Shown piece after piece: positions 51,867 to 60,720 of a stretch of 64,000 nt of DNA (positions are counted from its first letter, which is position 1; each line of letters opens with the position of its first letter). The position numbers and the translations under genes were made by a program. The notes beneath the pieces are model-generated. The model was given only the letters and a program-made list of their open reading frames with translations, was not told the DNA's origin and did no database searches. Source of the stretch: Microbulbifer sp. YPW16 (GTDB lineage: Bacteria; Pseudomonadota; Gammaproteobacteria; Pseudomonadales; Cellvibrionaceae); NCBI RefSeq assembly GCF_021290385.1, contig NZ_CP089928.1:914501-978500 (forward strand), in the 5' to 3' direction.

Positions 51867-53320
51867 TCCCCGGCACCGCCCGGCTCGGCGGCCTCGGCTG
51901 GCGTCATTTCCTCACCCTCGTCTGTATCGGTAAGTGTACTGAGCTCGTCGGACACCGGCGCCTTGCGCAATACCAGGTAGCCCGCGACACCGGCCACCAC
52001 TGACGCCAGCAGCACGCCGGCCTTGGCCTGCACCAGCAACTCATCTTCGCCGTAAAACGCAAGCTCGGCGATGAAGATCGACATGGTGAAACCGATACCC
52101 CCCAGCAGTGCCACCCCGATGATGTGGTGGAAACTGGCAGCACGGGGCAGCCGGCCCAGCCCCAGCTTCCAGCCGATCCAGGTGGCGCCGACAATACCCA
52201 CCAGCTTGCCGAACACCAGTCCCAGGATCACCCCCTGGGTGATGGGATTAAGCACTGCATCCGAGCTCGTGAAGCTGTCGACCGGGATTCCCGCATTGGC
52301 CAGCGCAAAGATCGGGATTACCAGGAAAGCCACCGGGGTGTGCAGGCGGGTCTCCATCCGCTGCAGCGGCGACTGGGCCAGGTTGACGCCATTACCCAGA
52401 GCCATGACCCGGGCCCGCAGGGCATCGTTGGCGATAATCTTGTCACCGGGCCGGAAGCAGCGGTCAAAGCTTCGAATGATGTCCTTGACGAAGGTACTGA
52501 ACGCCACCGGGTCATACTTGGGCTTTGCCGGCAGTGCCATCGCCGTAATCACCCCCGCCAGGGTCGCGTGCACGCCGGTGACATACAGCTCGTACCAGAG
52601 CAGTACCCCCACGAAAATGTAGGCCGGCGAGCGCCGTACCCCGGCAAACTTCAGCAACCACATGATCACCACCAGCAGGCCCGAGGCCATCAGGGCGGTC
52701 ATATTGACGCTCTCGGTATACCAGATGGCGATCACCAGGATGGCGCCCAGGTCGTCGACGATGGCCAGGGCCACCAGGAAAGTCACCACCGAGCGCGGCA
52801 CCCGATTGCCCAGCAGGGCAATACAGCCCACGGCAAAGGCGATATCCGTGGCCATGGGGATACCCCAGCCCCGCGCGCCCTCGGTCCCACTGTTCAGGGA
52901 GGCGTAGATCAGCGCCGGCACCACCATGCCACCAATGGCGGCCAGGACTGGCAGCACCGCCTGCTTCAGCTCCGACAGCTCACCGACAAGGAACTCCCGC
53001 TTGAGCTCCAGCCCCACCAGGAAAAAGAAGATCGTCATCAGGCCTTCGTTGATCCAGTGGTGCACACTGAGGGAGAAACTCCAGTCACCTGCGTTGATAC
53101 TGACGGGCATGTGCAGGATATGCTTGTAAGCCTCCTGCAGCGGGGAGTTCGCGATAATCAGGGCGATAATCGCGCAGGTGATCAGGAGCAGGCCACTGCT
53201 GCTCTGGCGGTGGATAAACTCCTCAAAGGGCGTGACCAGGCGTCCGAAGGCGCTCTCGAGCGGCGCCTCAAAAACCTTGCCCTTACGAACCCTGAACTTG
53301 CCCAGAACGCTTTTCGCCAT
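51854..53320 (-). CDS. nhaA: Na+/H+ antiporter NhaA
   Basis: A 488-residue electrogenic sodium/proton exchanger of the inner membrane, used for salt and alkaline tolerance. The key residues are visible: ATDIAFAVGCIALLG, the transport Asp pair in ALAIVDDLGAILVIAIWY, and the helix-10 lysine in GLVFGKLVGIVG. It is about 100 residues longer than Escherichia coli NhaA (388), with a basic N-terminal extension and an acidic Glu/Asp/Ala-rich C-terminal tail. Second sodium/proton antiporter in the window, in keeping with a marine habitat. Confidence 0.95.
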   Translation of the reverse strand: MAKSVLGKFRVRKGKVFEAPLESAFGRLVTPFEEFIHRQSSSGLLLITCAIIALIIANSPLQEAYKHILHMPVSINAGDWSFSLSVHHWINEGLMTIFFFLVGLELKREFLVGELSELKQAVLPVLAAIGGMVVPALIYASLNSGTEGARGWGIPMATDIAFAVGCIALLGNRVPRSVVTFLVALAIVDDLGAILVIAIWYTESVNMTALMASGLLVVIMWLLKFAGVRRSPAYIFVGVLLWYELYVTGVHATLAGVITAMALPAKPKYDPVAFSTFVKDIIRSFDRCFRPGDKIIANDALRARVMALGNGVNLAQSPLQRMETRLHTPVAFLVIPIFALANAGIPVDSFTSSDAVLNPITQGVILGLVFGKLVGIVGATWIGWKLGLGRLPRAASFHHIIGVALLGGIGFTMSIFIAELAFYGEDELLVQAKAGVLLASVVAGVAGYLVLRKAPVSDELSTLTDTDEGEEMTPAEAAEPGGAGDQGR

Positions 53321-53428
53321 CAGCCGGTGGTCTCCTTCATCTTTTAAGCATAGAGCTTCTACACAACGGGCGCAGAGAGTAGCATGACGCCTACGTCATC
53401 CACTACAGAAAGAACTATAGTGCCATTC

Positions 53429-54190
53429 ATGACCCGTCTGGATCAGTTACTCGTACAGCTGAAGCTGGCCAATTCCCGCACCCACGCCAAGAAACTGATC
53501 GACAGCGGCAGGGTGCTACTGGATACAGGACAGGGATGGCGCCCGGCGCAGAAGGCCGGCCAGTCGGTCCCGGAGGACCAGCGACTGCAGGTGGAACCCC
53601 TGCCCGAGGACCGCTATGTGTCCCGCGCAGGCCTGAAGCTGGCTGCGATCCTCGACCATACCGGCCTCGACCCAAAGGGCTGGCGGGCACTGGACGTAGG
53701 GTGCTCCACTGGCGGTTTCAGCGACTGCCTGCTGCAGCGGGGCGCAGACCTGGTGGTGGGAGTAGACGTGGGGCGCGACCAGCTGGCACAGCGCCTGCGG
53801 GAGGAGCCGCGCATGAAGCTGTTCGAGGGCATCAATGCCCGGCACCTGGAACCGGGCCAACTGGCGCCATACGGCGAGACCGGGTTTGACGCGGTGGTAA
53901 TGGATGTTTCCTTTATTTCCCAAGCCCTGATCCTGCCCCGCCTGCCACCACTGCTCCGCCCCGGCGGGCAACTGCTCAGCCTGGTCAAGCCGCAGTTCGA
54001 GGTTGGTGCCGACAATATCGGCAAGGGGGGCCTGGTAAAGGATCCGTCCCTGTACCCGCGGGTGCAGGAGAAAATCACTAACCTCTGCGAAACACTGGGG
54101 CTGCAGGTCCGCGACTATATCGAGAGCCCCATCAGGGGCGGCGACGGCAACCGGGAGTTTTTACTCTGGGCCCAGCGAGCAACTGGCTAG
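53429..54190 (+). CDS. tlyA: TlyA family rRNA methyltransferase/hemolysin
   Basis: A 253-residue protein with an N-terminal S4 RNA-binding domain (TRLDQLLVQLKLANSRTHAK) and an FtsJ-like SAM domain (ALDVGCSTGGFSDCLLQRGA, then AVVMDVSFISQALILPRLPP). TlyA enzymes 2'-O-methylate cytidines in rRNA; the hemolysin label is historical. The start at 53429 aligns with the family; an ATG at 53384 with AGAGAG upstream would add 15 residues. The stop codon TAG lies inside the terminal inverted repeat of the adjacent MITE-like element, so the extreme C-terminus (LG-stop) may have been set by insertion. Confidence 0.9.
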   Translation: MTRLDQLLVQLKLANSRTHAKKLIDSGRVLLDTGQGWRPAQKAGQSVPEDQRLQVEPLPEDRYVSRAGLKLAAILDHTGLDPKGWRALDVGCSTGGFSDCLLQRGADLVVGVDVGRDQLAQRLREEPRMKLFEGINARHLEPGQLAPYGETGFDAVVMDVSFISQALILPRLPPLLRPGGQLLSLVKPQFEVGADNIGKGGLVKDPSLYPRVQEKITNLCETLGLQVRDYIESPIRGGDGNREFLLWAQRATG

Positions 54191-54350
54191 TGGGCCGCTG
54201 GTGAAGCCCGGCAACAAAGAAGCACAGCCAAATCGATCAGCTCAAGGCGAGAAAGCGCTGGAATAGCAGCGTTATTTAAAGCTTTTTCAACACATAGCCG
54301 GGCGAGTCGGCGAGGCGACCTGTTGCCGGACTTTGCGTGCGACCCACTAG
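54187..54350. mobile_element. MITE-like inverted-repeat element between tlyA and DUF1272 gene
   Basis: A non-coding 164-base segment whose ends are inverted: GGCTAGTGGG (54185-54194) against CCCACTAGCC (54343-54352), with a second matching block CCGGCAACA (54208-54216) against TGTTGCCGG (54321-54329) at the same distance from each end. CTAG at both tips could be a target duplication. The centre is more A+T rich (TTTAAAGCTTTTTC). The gene-free length, paired tips and location between convergent genes fit a miniature transposable element, though no transposase or second copy is seen. Alternatively it is a large transcription-ending hairpin. Confidence 0.6.
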
Positions 54351-54577
54351 CCGAGGATCTTCTCGAGCTTGGCCTTGAACCGCGGGGATGCGGCTTCCGT
54401 AGGGGAGGATTTGCGCGGCGGGCGCGCGGTGAGTACACCCTGGCAGTTCACACAGGTGTGGCCCAGCTGCTCGTAGCAATCGGGGCAGTAAGTGCACTCA
54501 AAAGAGCAGATATAGGCCCGATCGGTCAGTCCCAGCGATGCACCACAGCGCTCGCAACTCTGCTTCATTTTCAACAT
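54347..54577 (-). CDS. DUF1272 cysteine-rich small protein
   Basis: A 76-residue protein with four CxxC-type pairs (CERCGASLGL, CSFECTYCPDCYEQLG, CVNCQGVL), a probable zinc-binding treble-clef or ribbon of the DUF1272 family. A Pro/Lys-rich tail ends KLEKILG. Function unknown. The start MLKMKQSCERCG aligns with family members. Its stop codon TAG lies in the right-hand terminal repeat of the MITE-like element, mirroring tlyA at the left end. Confidence 0.85.
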   Translation of the reverse strand: MLKMKQSCERCGASLGLTDRAYICSFECTYCPDCYEQLGHTCVNCQGVLTARPPRKSSPTEAASPRFKAKLEKILG

Positions 54578-54625
54578 GGCGGTTCCAGATCCTTGCATTT
54601 ACAAACACCGCAGGCCACCGGGCAG

Positions 54626-54651
54626 GTCGCTCCCACGCGGACGTATCCGCG
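54626..54651. repeat. REP-like hairpin upstream of DUF1272
   Basis: CGCGGA-CGTA-TCCGCG (54636-54651) next to GGTCGCTCCCA. The GGGAGCGACC flank on the other strand resembles extragenic palindromes. Single copy here. Confidence 0.35.
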
Positions 54652-54696
54652 TATGAATCCACCTGCCGGCGCTGGAGACCGCCAGTCGGGTGGCGC

Positions 54697-55041
54697 TTAC
54701 TCTGTCTCGAGCTGCTTATCGGTGCGTGCGGCCATAATAAAATCATTCTTGTGCAAGCCACCGGCCTCGTGGCTCCACCAGGTCACGGTCACCTTGCCCC
54801 ACTCGGTGAGCAGTGCCGGATGATGCCCCACCTCTTCCGCGATCTCGCCAACGCGGTTGGTAAAGGCCAGGGCCTGCTTGAAATTGCGAAACTTGAATAC
54901 ACGCTCCAGCTGCATCACGCCGTCACGGGTGACAGGCGTCCAGTCGGGAATTTCGCGTATCAGTTGTGCAAGTTCCTCGTCACTTACCAGGGGTGCGTCG
55001 GCACGGCAGGCTTCACACTTCTGTTCGGCAAGTTCGGTCAT
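54697..55041 (-). CDS. phhB: 4a-hydroxytetrahydrobiopterin (pterin carbinolamine) dehydratase
   Basis: A 114-residue enzyme that regenerates quinonoid dihydropterin during phenylalanine hydroxylation. Signatures: [35 protein letters not shown], the active-site [20 protein letters not shown] and the end [17 protein letters not shown] 55041 has AGAGGAA upstream. No phenylalanine hydroxylase gene is adjacent. The first 20 residues include two Cys (CEAC), as in many proteobacterial homologues. Confidence 0.95.
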   Translation of the reverse strand: MTELAEQKCEACRADAPLVSDEELAQLIREIPDWTPVTRDGVMQLERVFKFRNFKQALAFTNRVGEIAEEVGHHPALLTEWGKVTVTWWSHEAGGLHKNDFIMAARTDKQLETE

Positions 55042-55333
55042 GGGGAGTTCCTCTGCTGATTCAATTTTTTGGTTATGCTTGGAATTGCATCCCACTCTAC
55101 TCGCCGCCCCCGACCTAGACAAGCTCGCCGGAAAAAACCGGATTGTATGTGGTTTTTGCCCGCACAGATGGGACAGAGTCCTAAAAAATGAGCAATCAGC
55201 CGCCACAGGCCGGGTGCATCCACCCGCCACTAATTCAAATAAAAACGATTAATGCCCCCCGGCATTCGGGCACAAATGCCGATGCAGATATGCTAATTTC
55301 CCTGCCAAGCATACTTTGACCAAGAGAGGGACC

Positions 55334-57169
55334 ATGAAACGCTCACTCACCACCCTGGCACTGCTGGCGATGTTCAGCGGGTGTACACCGGACAAAGCTG
55401 AACAGTACGATGGCAGCGAATCTGCCACCGCGACCACAGCCGGCGAACATCAGCAGACCGCGACGCAGGATCAGGTCACAGCCGATAAGGCATTTGCGGA
55501 TTTATCGAACAAAATGATTGAACAGCTGTGGCAGCTGTACCCATCCTGGGCTGTGCGCGAGGGCTACTATGCGGTTGCGGACCAGCTGGCTATTCCCGAC
55601 GACCAGCAACGCCAGCGCCTGCTGGAATTTGCCGAGAGCTACCGGGCCCGGCTCGCTGAAATAGATACCCAGGCGCTGGATCCCGGTGCCCGCAGCGACC
55701 TGGCATTGATCCAGAACTTCCTCGACAAACTGGTATGGGAGATAACCGAGTTCAAATCACACCAGTGGAACCCGGCCAACTACAACGTTTCCCACGCGTT
55801 CTCGCTGATCCTGAATACCGATTACGCCCCGCTGGACGAGCGCCTGCGCACCTTCAGCAAGCGGCTGGAGAAAGTACCGGCCTATTACGAGGCAGCAGAG
55901 GCATCACTGGATAAACCGGCATCACCGCAACTGGTGCTGGCCATCCAGCAGAACGAGGGCGCCAAGGGAATTTTCGCTGAAGAACTGGAGGAGAAAATTG
56001 CCGAAAGCGGCCTGGCACAGGCAGAAAAAGAAGAGCTGCGCCAGCGAGCAGAAGCAGCCCGGGAGGCCATCGAGGGCTATATTACCCACCTGCAGACCCT
56101 GCACGCGGAACTGGAGAAAACCCAGGACTACAGGGACTTCCGCATTGGCGAGGAACTCTACGAGCAGAAGTTCGCTTACGATATCCAGATCGGCATGACG
56201 GCCAGCGAACTCTACCAGCGGGCCCTGGCAGAGAAGGACCGGCTGCACAACAAGATGGCGGAACTGGCCGACGAGCTGTGGCCAAAATATTTCCCCGACC
56301 AGCAGCCGCCAGAGGACCGCCTGGAAAAGATCCGCGCGGTACTGGAAGAGCTGTCCCAACACCACGCCACCAAGGAGACCTTCAAGGCCGAGGTGGAGAA
56401 GCAGATCCCTGAACTGGTTGCCTTCGTCAAGGACAAAGACCTGCTCACCCTGGACGAGAGCAAGCCGCTGGTGGTGCGCACCACCCCACCGTATATGCGC
56501 GGTTTTTCCGTGGCTTCCATCAACGCGCCAGGACCCTACGACAAGGAAGCCAATACCTACTACAACGTCATGCCCATCGAGGAGTTAGAGGATGACGCAG
56601 CAGAGAGCTTCCTGCGCGAGTACAACACCTACATGATGCAGATCCTCAATATCCACGAGGCCATTCCCGGGCACTACACCCAGCTGGTCTATGCCAACCA
56701 GTCCCCCAGCCTCGTCAAAAGCATTCTCGCCAACGGTGCCATGATCGAGGGCTGGGCCGTTTACACAGAGCGCATGATGCTCGATGCCGGCTACGGGGAT
56801 TTCTCGCCGGAGCTGTGGATGATGTATTACAAGTGGAACCTGCGCGTGGTCATCAACACCATCCTGGACTACGAGATCCAGGTGAAGGGCATCGACGAGG
56901 AACGGGCCATGGACCTGCTGGTACGCCAGGGCTTCCAGCAGAAAGCCGAGGCCAAGGGCAAGTGGCGCCGTGCAACCCTGAGCCAGGTGCAGCTCACCAG
57001 CTACTTCGCCGGCTATGCAGACATCCTCGCCCTGCGCGAGGAAATGAAGGAGAAACTCGGGGACGACTTCAACCTCAAGGAATTTCACGAGAAATTCCTC
57101 AGCTATGGCAATGCACCAGTGCCGGTGATCCGGGAGCTGATGCTGGCCGAGCTGGACCAGCAAAGCTGA
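55334..57169 (+). CDS. DUF885 metallopeptidase-like lipoprotein (long form, first)
   Basis: A 611-residue outer-membrane lipoprotein; the signal peptide ends LAMFSGCTPD. It is largely helical. The zinc motif is NIHEAIPGHYTQ (His441, Glu442, His447) with downstream MIEGWAVYTERM giving Glu472 as the probable third ligand. This arrangement is that of DUF885 proteins, related to M2/M3-type gluzincin peptidases. Likely an extracytoplasmic oligopeptidase. The ATG has GAGAGGGACC directly upstream, a strong ribosome site; the longer frame begins with TTG. A terminator follows. Confidence 0.87.
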   Translation: MKRSLTTLALLAMFSGCTPDKAEQYDGSESATATTAGEHQQTATQDQVTADKAFADLSNKMIEQLWQLYPSWAVREGYYAVADQLAIPDDQQRQRLLEFAESYRARLAEIDTQALDPGARSDLALIQNFLDKLVWEITEFKSHQWNPANYNVSHAFSLILNTDYAPLDERLRTFSKRLEKVPAYYEAAEASLDKPASPQLVLAIQQNEGAKGIFAEELEEKIAESGLAQAEKEELRQRAEAAREAIEGYITHLQTLHAELEKTQDYRDFRIGEELYEQKFAYDIQIGMTASELYQRALAEKDRLHNKMAELADELWPKYFPDQQPPEDRLEKIRAVLEELSQHHATKETFKAEVEKQIPELVAFVKDKDLLTLDESKPLVVRTTPPYMRGFSVASINAPGPYDKEANTYYNVMPIEELEDDAAESFLREYNTYMMQILNIHEAIPGHYTQLVYANQSPSLVKSILANGAMIEGWAVYTERMMLDAGYGDFSPELWMMYYKWNLRVVINTILDYEIQVKGIDEERAMDLLVRQGFQQKAEAKGKWRRATLSQVQLTSYFAGYADILALREEMKEKLGDDFNLKEFHEKFLSYGNAPVPVIRELMLAELDQQS

Positions 57170-57287
57170 GCGGGAATTCCGTGCGGGGCCGGGCGATAAC
57201 AAGGATCCCGCCACGTCCCCAGTTTACCGCAGGGGCGCACCTCGTGTGCGCCCGGGGATAGCCAGGCAGGAAGCCGGCTACACAAAC

Positions 57288-57325
57288 AAAAAAGGCCGGG
57301 CACCTCGCGGGGCCCGGCCTTTGTT
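57288..57325. terminator. bidirectional intrinsic terminator (DUF885/fumarase)
   Basis: AAAGGCCGGGC (57291-57301) pairs with GCCCGGCCTTT (57312-57322) around a 10-base loop, with A-rich and T-containing flanks. It serves the convergent DUF885 and fumarase genes. Confidence 0.88.
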
Positions 57326-57339
57326 CTCTCAGGGCAGTA

Positions 57340-58848
57340 TTAAACCACGCCCTCCTCGATCTTGGCCTTCCAGACCAGCGGCCCGGTGTTGTGCACCGAC
57401 TCGCCCTGGCTGTCCACGGCCACGGTCACAGGCATATCTTCCACTTCGAACTCGTAGATCGCTTCCATACCCAGTTCCGGGAAGGCCACCACCTTCGCGT
57501 CCTTGATCGCCTGGGCCACCAGGTAGGCGGCGCCACCGACGGCCATCAGGTAAACCGCCTTGTTGTCGCGGATGGCCTCGATGGCGGTCGGGCCGCGCTC
57601 GGCCTTGCCGATCATGCCCAGCAGGCCGGTCTCTTCCAGCATGGTACGGGTGAACTTGTCCATACGGGTGGCCGTGGTGGGGCCAGCCGGACCCACTACC
57701 TCCTCGCGCACCGGGTCCACCGGGCCCACGTAATAGATGAAGCGACCAGCCAGGTCCACCGGCAGGGACTCACCCTTTGCCAGGATATCGACCATTTTCT
57801 TGTGGGCCGCATCGCGGCCGGTCAGCATCTTACCGTTCAGCAGCAGGGTCTCGCCCGGCTGCCAGCTCAACACGTCCTCGCGGGTAACCTCGTCCAGGTT
57901 GACCCGGCGGGTATTGCTGCCGGCCTCACGGGTGATCTCCGGCCAGTCTTCCAGCTTCGGCGGGGCCTGCCGCGCTGCGCCGGAACCATCCAGGGTGAAA
58001 TGGGCGTGGCGGGTGGCAGCGCAGTTGGGGATGATTGCCACCGCCTTGTTGGCGGCGTGGGTGGGATAGTCCTTTACCTTCACGTCCAGCACCGTGGTCA
58101 GGCCGCCCAGGCCCTGGGCACCGATACCCAGCTTGTTGACCTTGTCGAACAGTTCGAGGCGCAGCTCCTCGGCGCGATTGGCAGCGCCCCGCTCCTGCAG
58201 GTCCTGGATATCGATCGGATCCAGCAGTGACTCCTTGGCCAGCAGCATGGCTTTCTCGGCGGTTCCGCCGACACCGATGCCGAGCATACCCGGCGGGCAC
58301 CAGCCCGCACCCATCTGCGGCACCATCTTGAGCACCCAGTCGACCACCGAGTCAGACGGGTTCAGCATGGCGAACTTGCTCTTCGCCTCGCTGCCACCAC
58401 CCTTGGCGGCCACATAGACTTCCACGGTATCGCCGGGAACGATCTCGTAATGGATCACCGCCGGGGTATTGTCCCCGGTATTCTTGCGGGCGCCGTCCGG
58501 GTCCTCGAGGATGGAGGCACGCAGCACGTTGTCCGGGTTGTTATACGCTCGACGCACACCCTCGTTGACCATGTCGGTCACGCTCATGTCCGCATCCCAT
58601 TGCACATTCATGCCCACTTTCAGCTTTACGGTCACGATACCCGTGTCCTGGCAGATGGGGCGGTGCCCCTGGGCACACATACGGGAATTGATCAGGATCT
58701 GGGCCATGGCGTCCTTCGCCGCCGGGTTGGCCTCCTTCTCGTAGGCCTGGTTCAGGGCCTGGATAAAGTCCTGCGGGTGGTAGTAGGAAATAAACTGCAG
58801 CGCATCCGCGACGCTGTCGATCAGGTCATCCTGGCGGATAGTGGTCAT
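57340..58848 (-). CDS. fumA: class I (iron-sulfur) fumarate hydratase
   Basis: Interconverts fumarate and malate in the citric acid cycle. The 502-residue protein is the oxygen-sensitive class I type. Its N-terminal domain carries RMCAQGHRPICQDTGIVTVK, with cysteines for a 4Fe-4S cluster, plus MGAGWCPPGMLGIGVGGT and IIPNCAATRHAHFTLDGSG. The C-terminal domain includes FIYYVGPVDPVREEVVGPAG. ATG 58848 has CGGAGA upstream; the upstream frame is not conserved. Superoxide damages this enzyme class, and a superoxide dismutase gene lies 1.2 kb away. Confidence 0.96.
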   Translation of the reverse strand: MTTIRQDDLIDSVADALQFISYYHPQDFIQALNQAYEKEANPAAKDAMAQILINSRMCAQGHRPICQDTGIVTVKLKVGMNVQWDADMSVTDMVNEGVRRAYNNPDNVLRASILEDPDGARKNTGDNTPAVIHYEIVPGDTVEVYVAAKGGGSEAKSKFAMLNPSDSVVDWVLKMVPQMGAGWCPPGMLGIGVGGTAEKAMLLAKESLLDPIDIQDLQERGAANRAEELRLELFDKVNKLGIGAQGLGGLTTVLDVKVKDYPTHAANKAVAIIPNCAATRHAHFTLDGSGAARQAPPKLEDWPEITREAGSNTRRVNLDEVTREDVLSWQPGETLLLNGKMLTGRDAAHKKMVDILAKGESLPVDLAGRFIYYVGPVDPVREEVVGPAGPTTATRMDKFTRTMLEETGLLGMIGKAERGPTAIEAIRDNKAVYLMAVGGAAYLVAQAIKDAKVVAFPELGMEAIYEFEVEDMPVTVAVDSQGESVHNTGPLVWKAKIEEGVV

Positions 58849-59001
58849 AGCCGTCTCCGGTTTACGTCTCAAGGCGGGCGATTTTACACGAATTGCGGGC
58901 AAATTCCCCGATTGGGGCGTGGGGACAGGATATGGCCGGCAATAGTGGAAAGCAGGGAAGTCGCGGCCCGGGGAATCCGGGCCGCGGCGAGGGGCAAAGC
59001 C

Positions 59002-59766
59002 TTACTGGATGCCGGCGGTGCTGCCACCAGACTGCAGGCTGCGGATGGCGTCGCGCAGCTGTACCAGGTCCTTGTTCACGGAGCGGCGGTAGGCGTCGAT
59101 GGACTCAACAGCCTCCTCGTTGGCGCTCACCCGGCCGCCCAGGTCACTGCGCACCGAGTTGAGCTGGCGCTCCAGGCTGGCGAGCTTGTCCTTGAGGTCG
59201 CGCTGGCTGCTGGTAGTGGTCTCACGCAGCTCGGACAGGGCGAATTCCACGGAAGCAATTTTCTTCACGCTGTCGTTCAGGCCACTGACCTTGCCGGCCA
59301 GCTGCGCGGCCTGCTTCTTGGCCGCAGCAGCGTCCTTTGCGGCAGCGGCGGCCGCTGCCTTGTTGGCGGCGATGTTTTTGCGGTTGGTATCGTGGGAAAC
59401 ACCCCACAGCTTGCGGATCTCGGAGGAATTCTCCTTCACCCGGGCATTCAGGACCTCCACGGACGCCGTTGACTCCTCGTCCGACATTTCGAAACGCTTC
59501 TCGAGTTCCACGATTCGCTCTTCCGCGCTCACCAGTTGCGAGCGGGTGTCCTGCCACTGGGTGTAGAGGAAGCCCGCACCGCCGACGCCGGCGAGAGCCA
59601 GGATCAGGGCCACAACAGCCAGGACTGAGGAGCCACCGGAGCCACCCTCATCGTCAGCGGGCGGCTGCGGGGCGCTGCCACGGGGGGCGCCACCGATCGG
59701 TTTGTTGTCCATTGCCGGGTCTATGGCGGGACCGCGGCCATCCAGGGTCGGCTCTCTGCGTTGCAT
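59002..59766 (-). CDS. membrane-anchored coiled-coil protein of unknown function
   Basis: A 254-residue protein I do not recognise. A Gly/Pro-rich cytoplasmic segment (residues 1-47) is followed by one membrane helix (VLAVVALILALAGVGGAGFL, about 48-67) and a long helical, coiled-coil-rich domain (LVSAEERIVELEKRFEMSDE; AAAAAAAKDAAAAKKQAAQL; LKDKLASLERQLNSVRSDLG). The layout recalls scaffold or cell-envelope spacer proteins. It begins upstream of fumA on the same strand. The start could instead be ATG 59712 (MDNKPIGG); neither has a strong ribosome site. Confidence 0.75.
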   Translation of the reverse strand: MQRREPTLDGRGPAIDPAMDNKPIGGAPRGSAPQPPADDEGGSGGSSVLAVVALILALAGVGGAGFLYTQWQDTRSQLVSAEERIVELEKRFEMSDEESTASVEVLNARVKENSSEIRKLWGVSHDTNRKNIAANKAAAAAAAKDAAAAKKQAAQLAGKVSGLNDSVKKIASVEFALSELRETTTSSQRDLKDKLASLERQLNSVRSDLGGRVSANEEAVESIDAYRRSVNKDLVQLRDAIRSLQSGGSTAGIQ

Positions 59767-60029
59767 CGTTAGATATACCCGATTCGTGCGTTTGGCTCGC
59801 GCACCTGGCCAGTGGCCCGTACACGAGGATTGATTGGTCGATTTCAGCGGCAGTTATACCAAAAATTGACGAAAAAGTAAGCGTTTACCGCTTAAGATTA
59901 GCTGACCCACTTGTCTTCGCCGTATTTGCCCCCATACGCTGTAGTCAGCCACATGCCGGGTTAATTCTGCAATCCGGCGCGTGTAGAATGCCTTCATCCA
60001 CAAACCGAGACATAAGGAAGGAAGAAATC

Positions 60030-60611
60030 ATGGCTCACGTTCTCCCCGAACTCCCCTACGCGATGGATGCCCTGGAACCGCATATCTCCCAGGAAACCCT
60101 GGAGTATCACTACGGCAAGCACCACAAGACCTACGTGGACAAGCTGAACGGCCTGCTGGAAGGCACTGCCGACGCAGAGAAATCCCTGGAAGACGTGATC
60201 AAGTCCTCTTCCGGCGGCGTGTTCAATAATGCCGCGCAGATCTGGAACCACACCTTCTACTGGAACTGCCTGAGCCCCAACGGTGGCGGTGCCGCCTCCG
60301 GTGCCGTAGCTGAGGCCATCGACAAGGCATTTGGTTCCTTCGACAAGTTCAAGGAAGAGTTCACCAACAGCGCTGTGAACAACTTCGGCTCCGGCTGGAC
60401 CTGGCTGGTGAAGAAAGGCGACGGCTCCGTGGCCATCGTTAACACTTCCAATGCCGGTACCCCGCTGACCGAGGCTGACCAGACCCCGCTGCTGACTTGT
60501 GACGTCTGGGAGCACGCCTACTACATCGACTACCGCAACGCCCGTCCGAAGTACATGGAGGCGTTCTGGAGCCTGGTGAACTGGGACTTCGTCAACCAGA
60601 ACTTCGCCTGA
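60030..60611 (+). CDS. sodB: superoxide dismutase (Fe type)
   Basis: Turns superoxide into peroxide and oxygen. The 193-residue protein has the metal ligands in LEYHYGKHHKTYVDKL (His), NHTFYWNCL (His) and TCDVWEHAYYIDYRNARPKY (Asp, His). The Gln in NNAAQIWNHTFYW marks the iron form. The ATG at 60030 has AAGGAAGGAAG upstream; longer upstream frames are not homologous. A strong terminator follows. It protects iron-sulfur enzymes such as the fumarase encoded nearby. Confidence 0.97.
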   Translation: MAHVLPELPYAMDALEPHISQETLEYHYGKHHKTYVDKLNGLLEGTADAEKSLEDVIKSSSGGVFNNAAQIWNHTFYWNCLSPNGGGAASGAVAEAIDKAFGSFDKFKEEFTNSAVNNFGSGWTWLVKKGDGSVAIVNTSNAGTPLTEADQTPLLTCDVWEHAYYIDYRNARPKYMEAFWSLVNWDFVNQNFA

Positions 60612-60625
60612 TCCGGGAGATCGAG

Positions 60626-60651
60626 AAAGCGGGCTGGCGGCCCGCTTTTTT
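60626..60651 (+). terminator. intrinsic terminator of sodB
   Basis: GCGGGC (60629-60634) and GCCCGC (60640-60645) with flanking AAA and a T6 run, 15 bases after the stop. Confidence 0.92.
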
Positions 60652-60720
60652 ACTTTCTGGAGACCGGAAACCCCATAACGGTCCCCCGCTCAACCCCATA
60701 ACTATTTCAATCGGACGGGA

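Noticed and set aside
54187-54438. 83-codon minus-strand frame spanning the MITE-like element
   Set aside because: It is out of frame with the DUF1272 gene and runs through the inverted repeats; no transposase motif is present.
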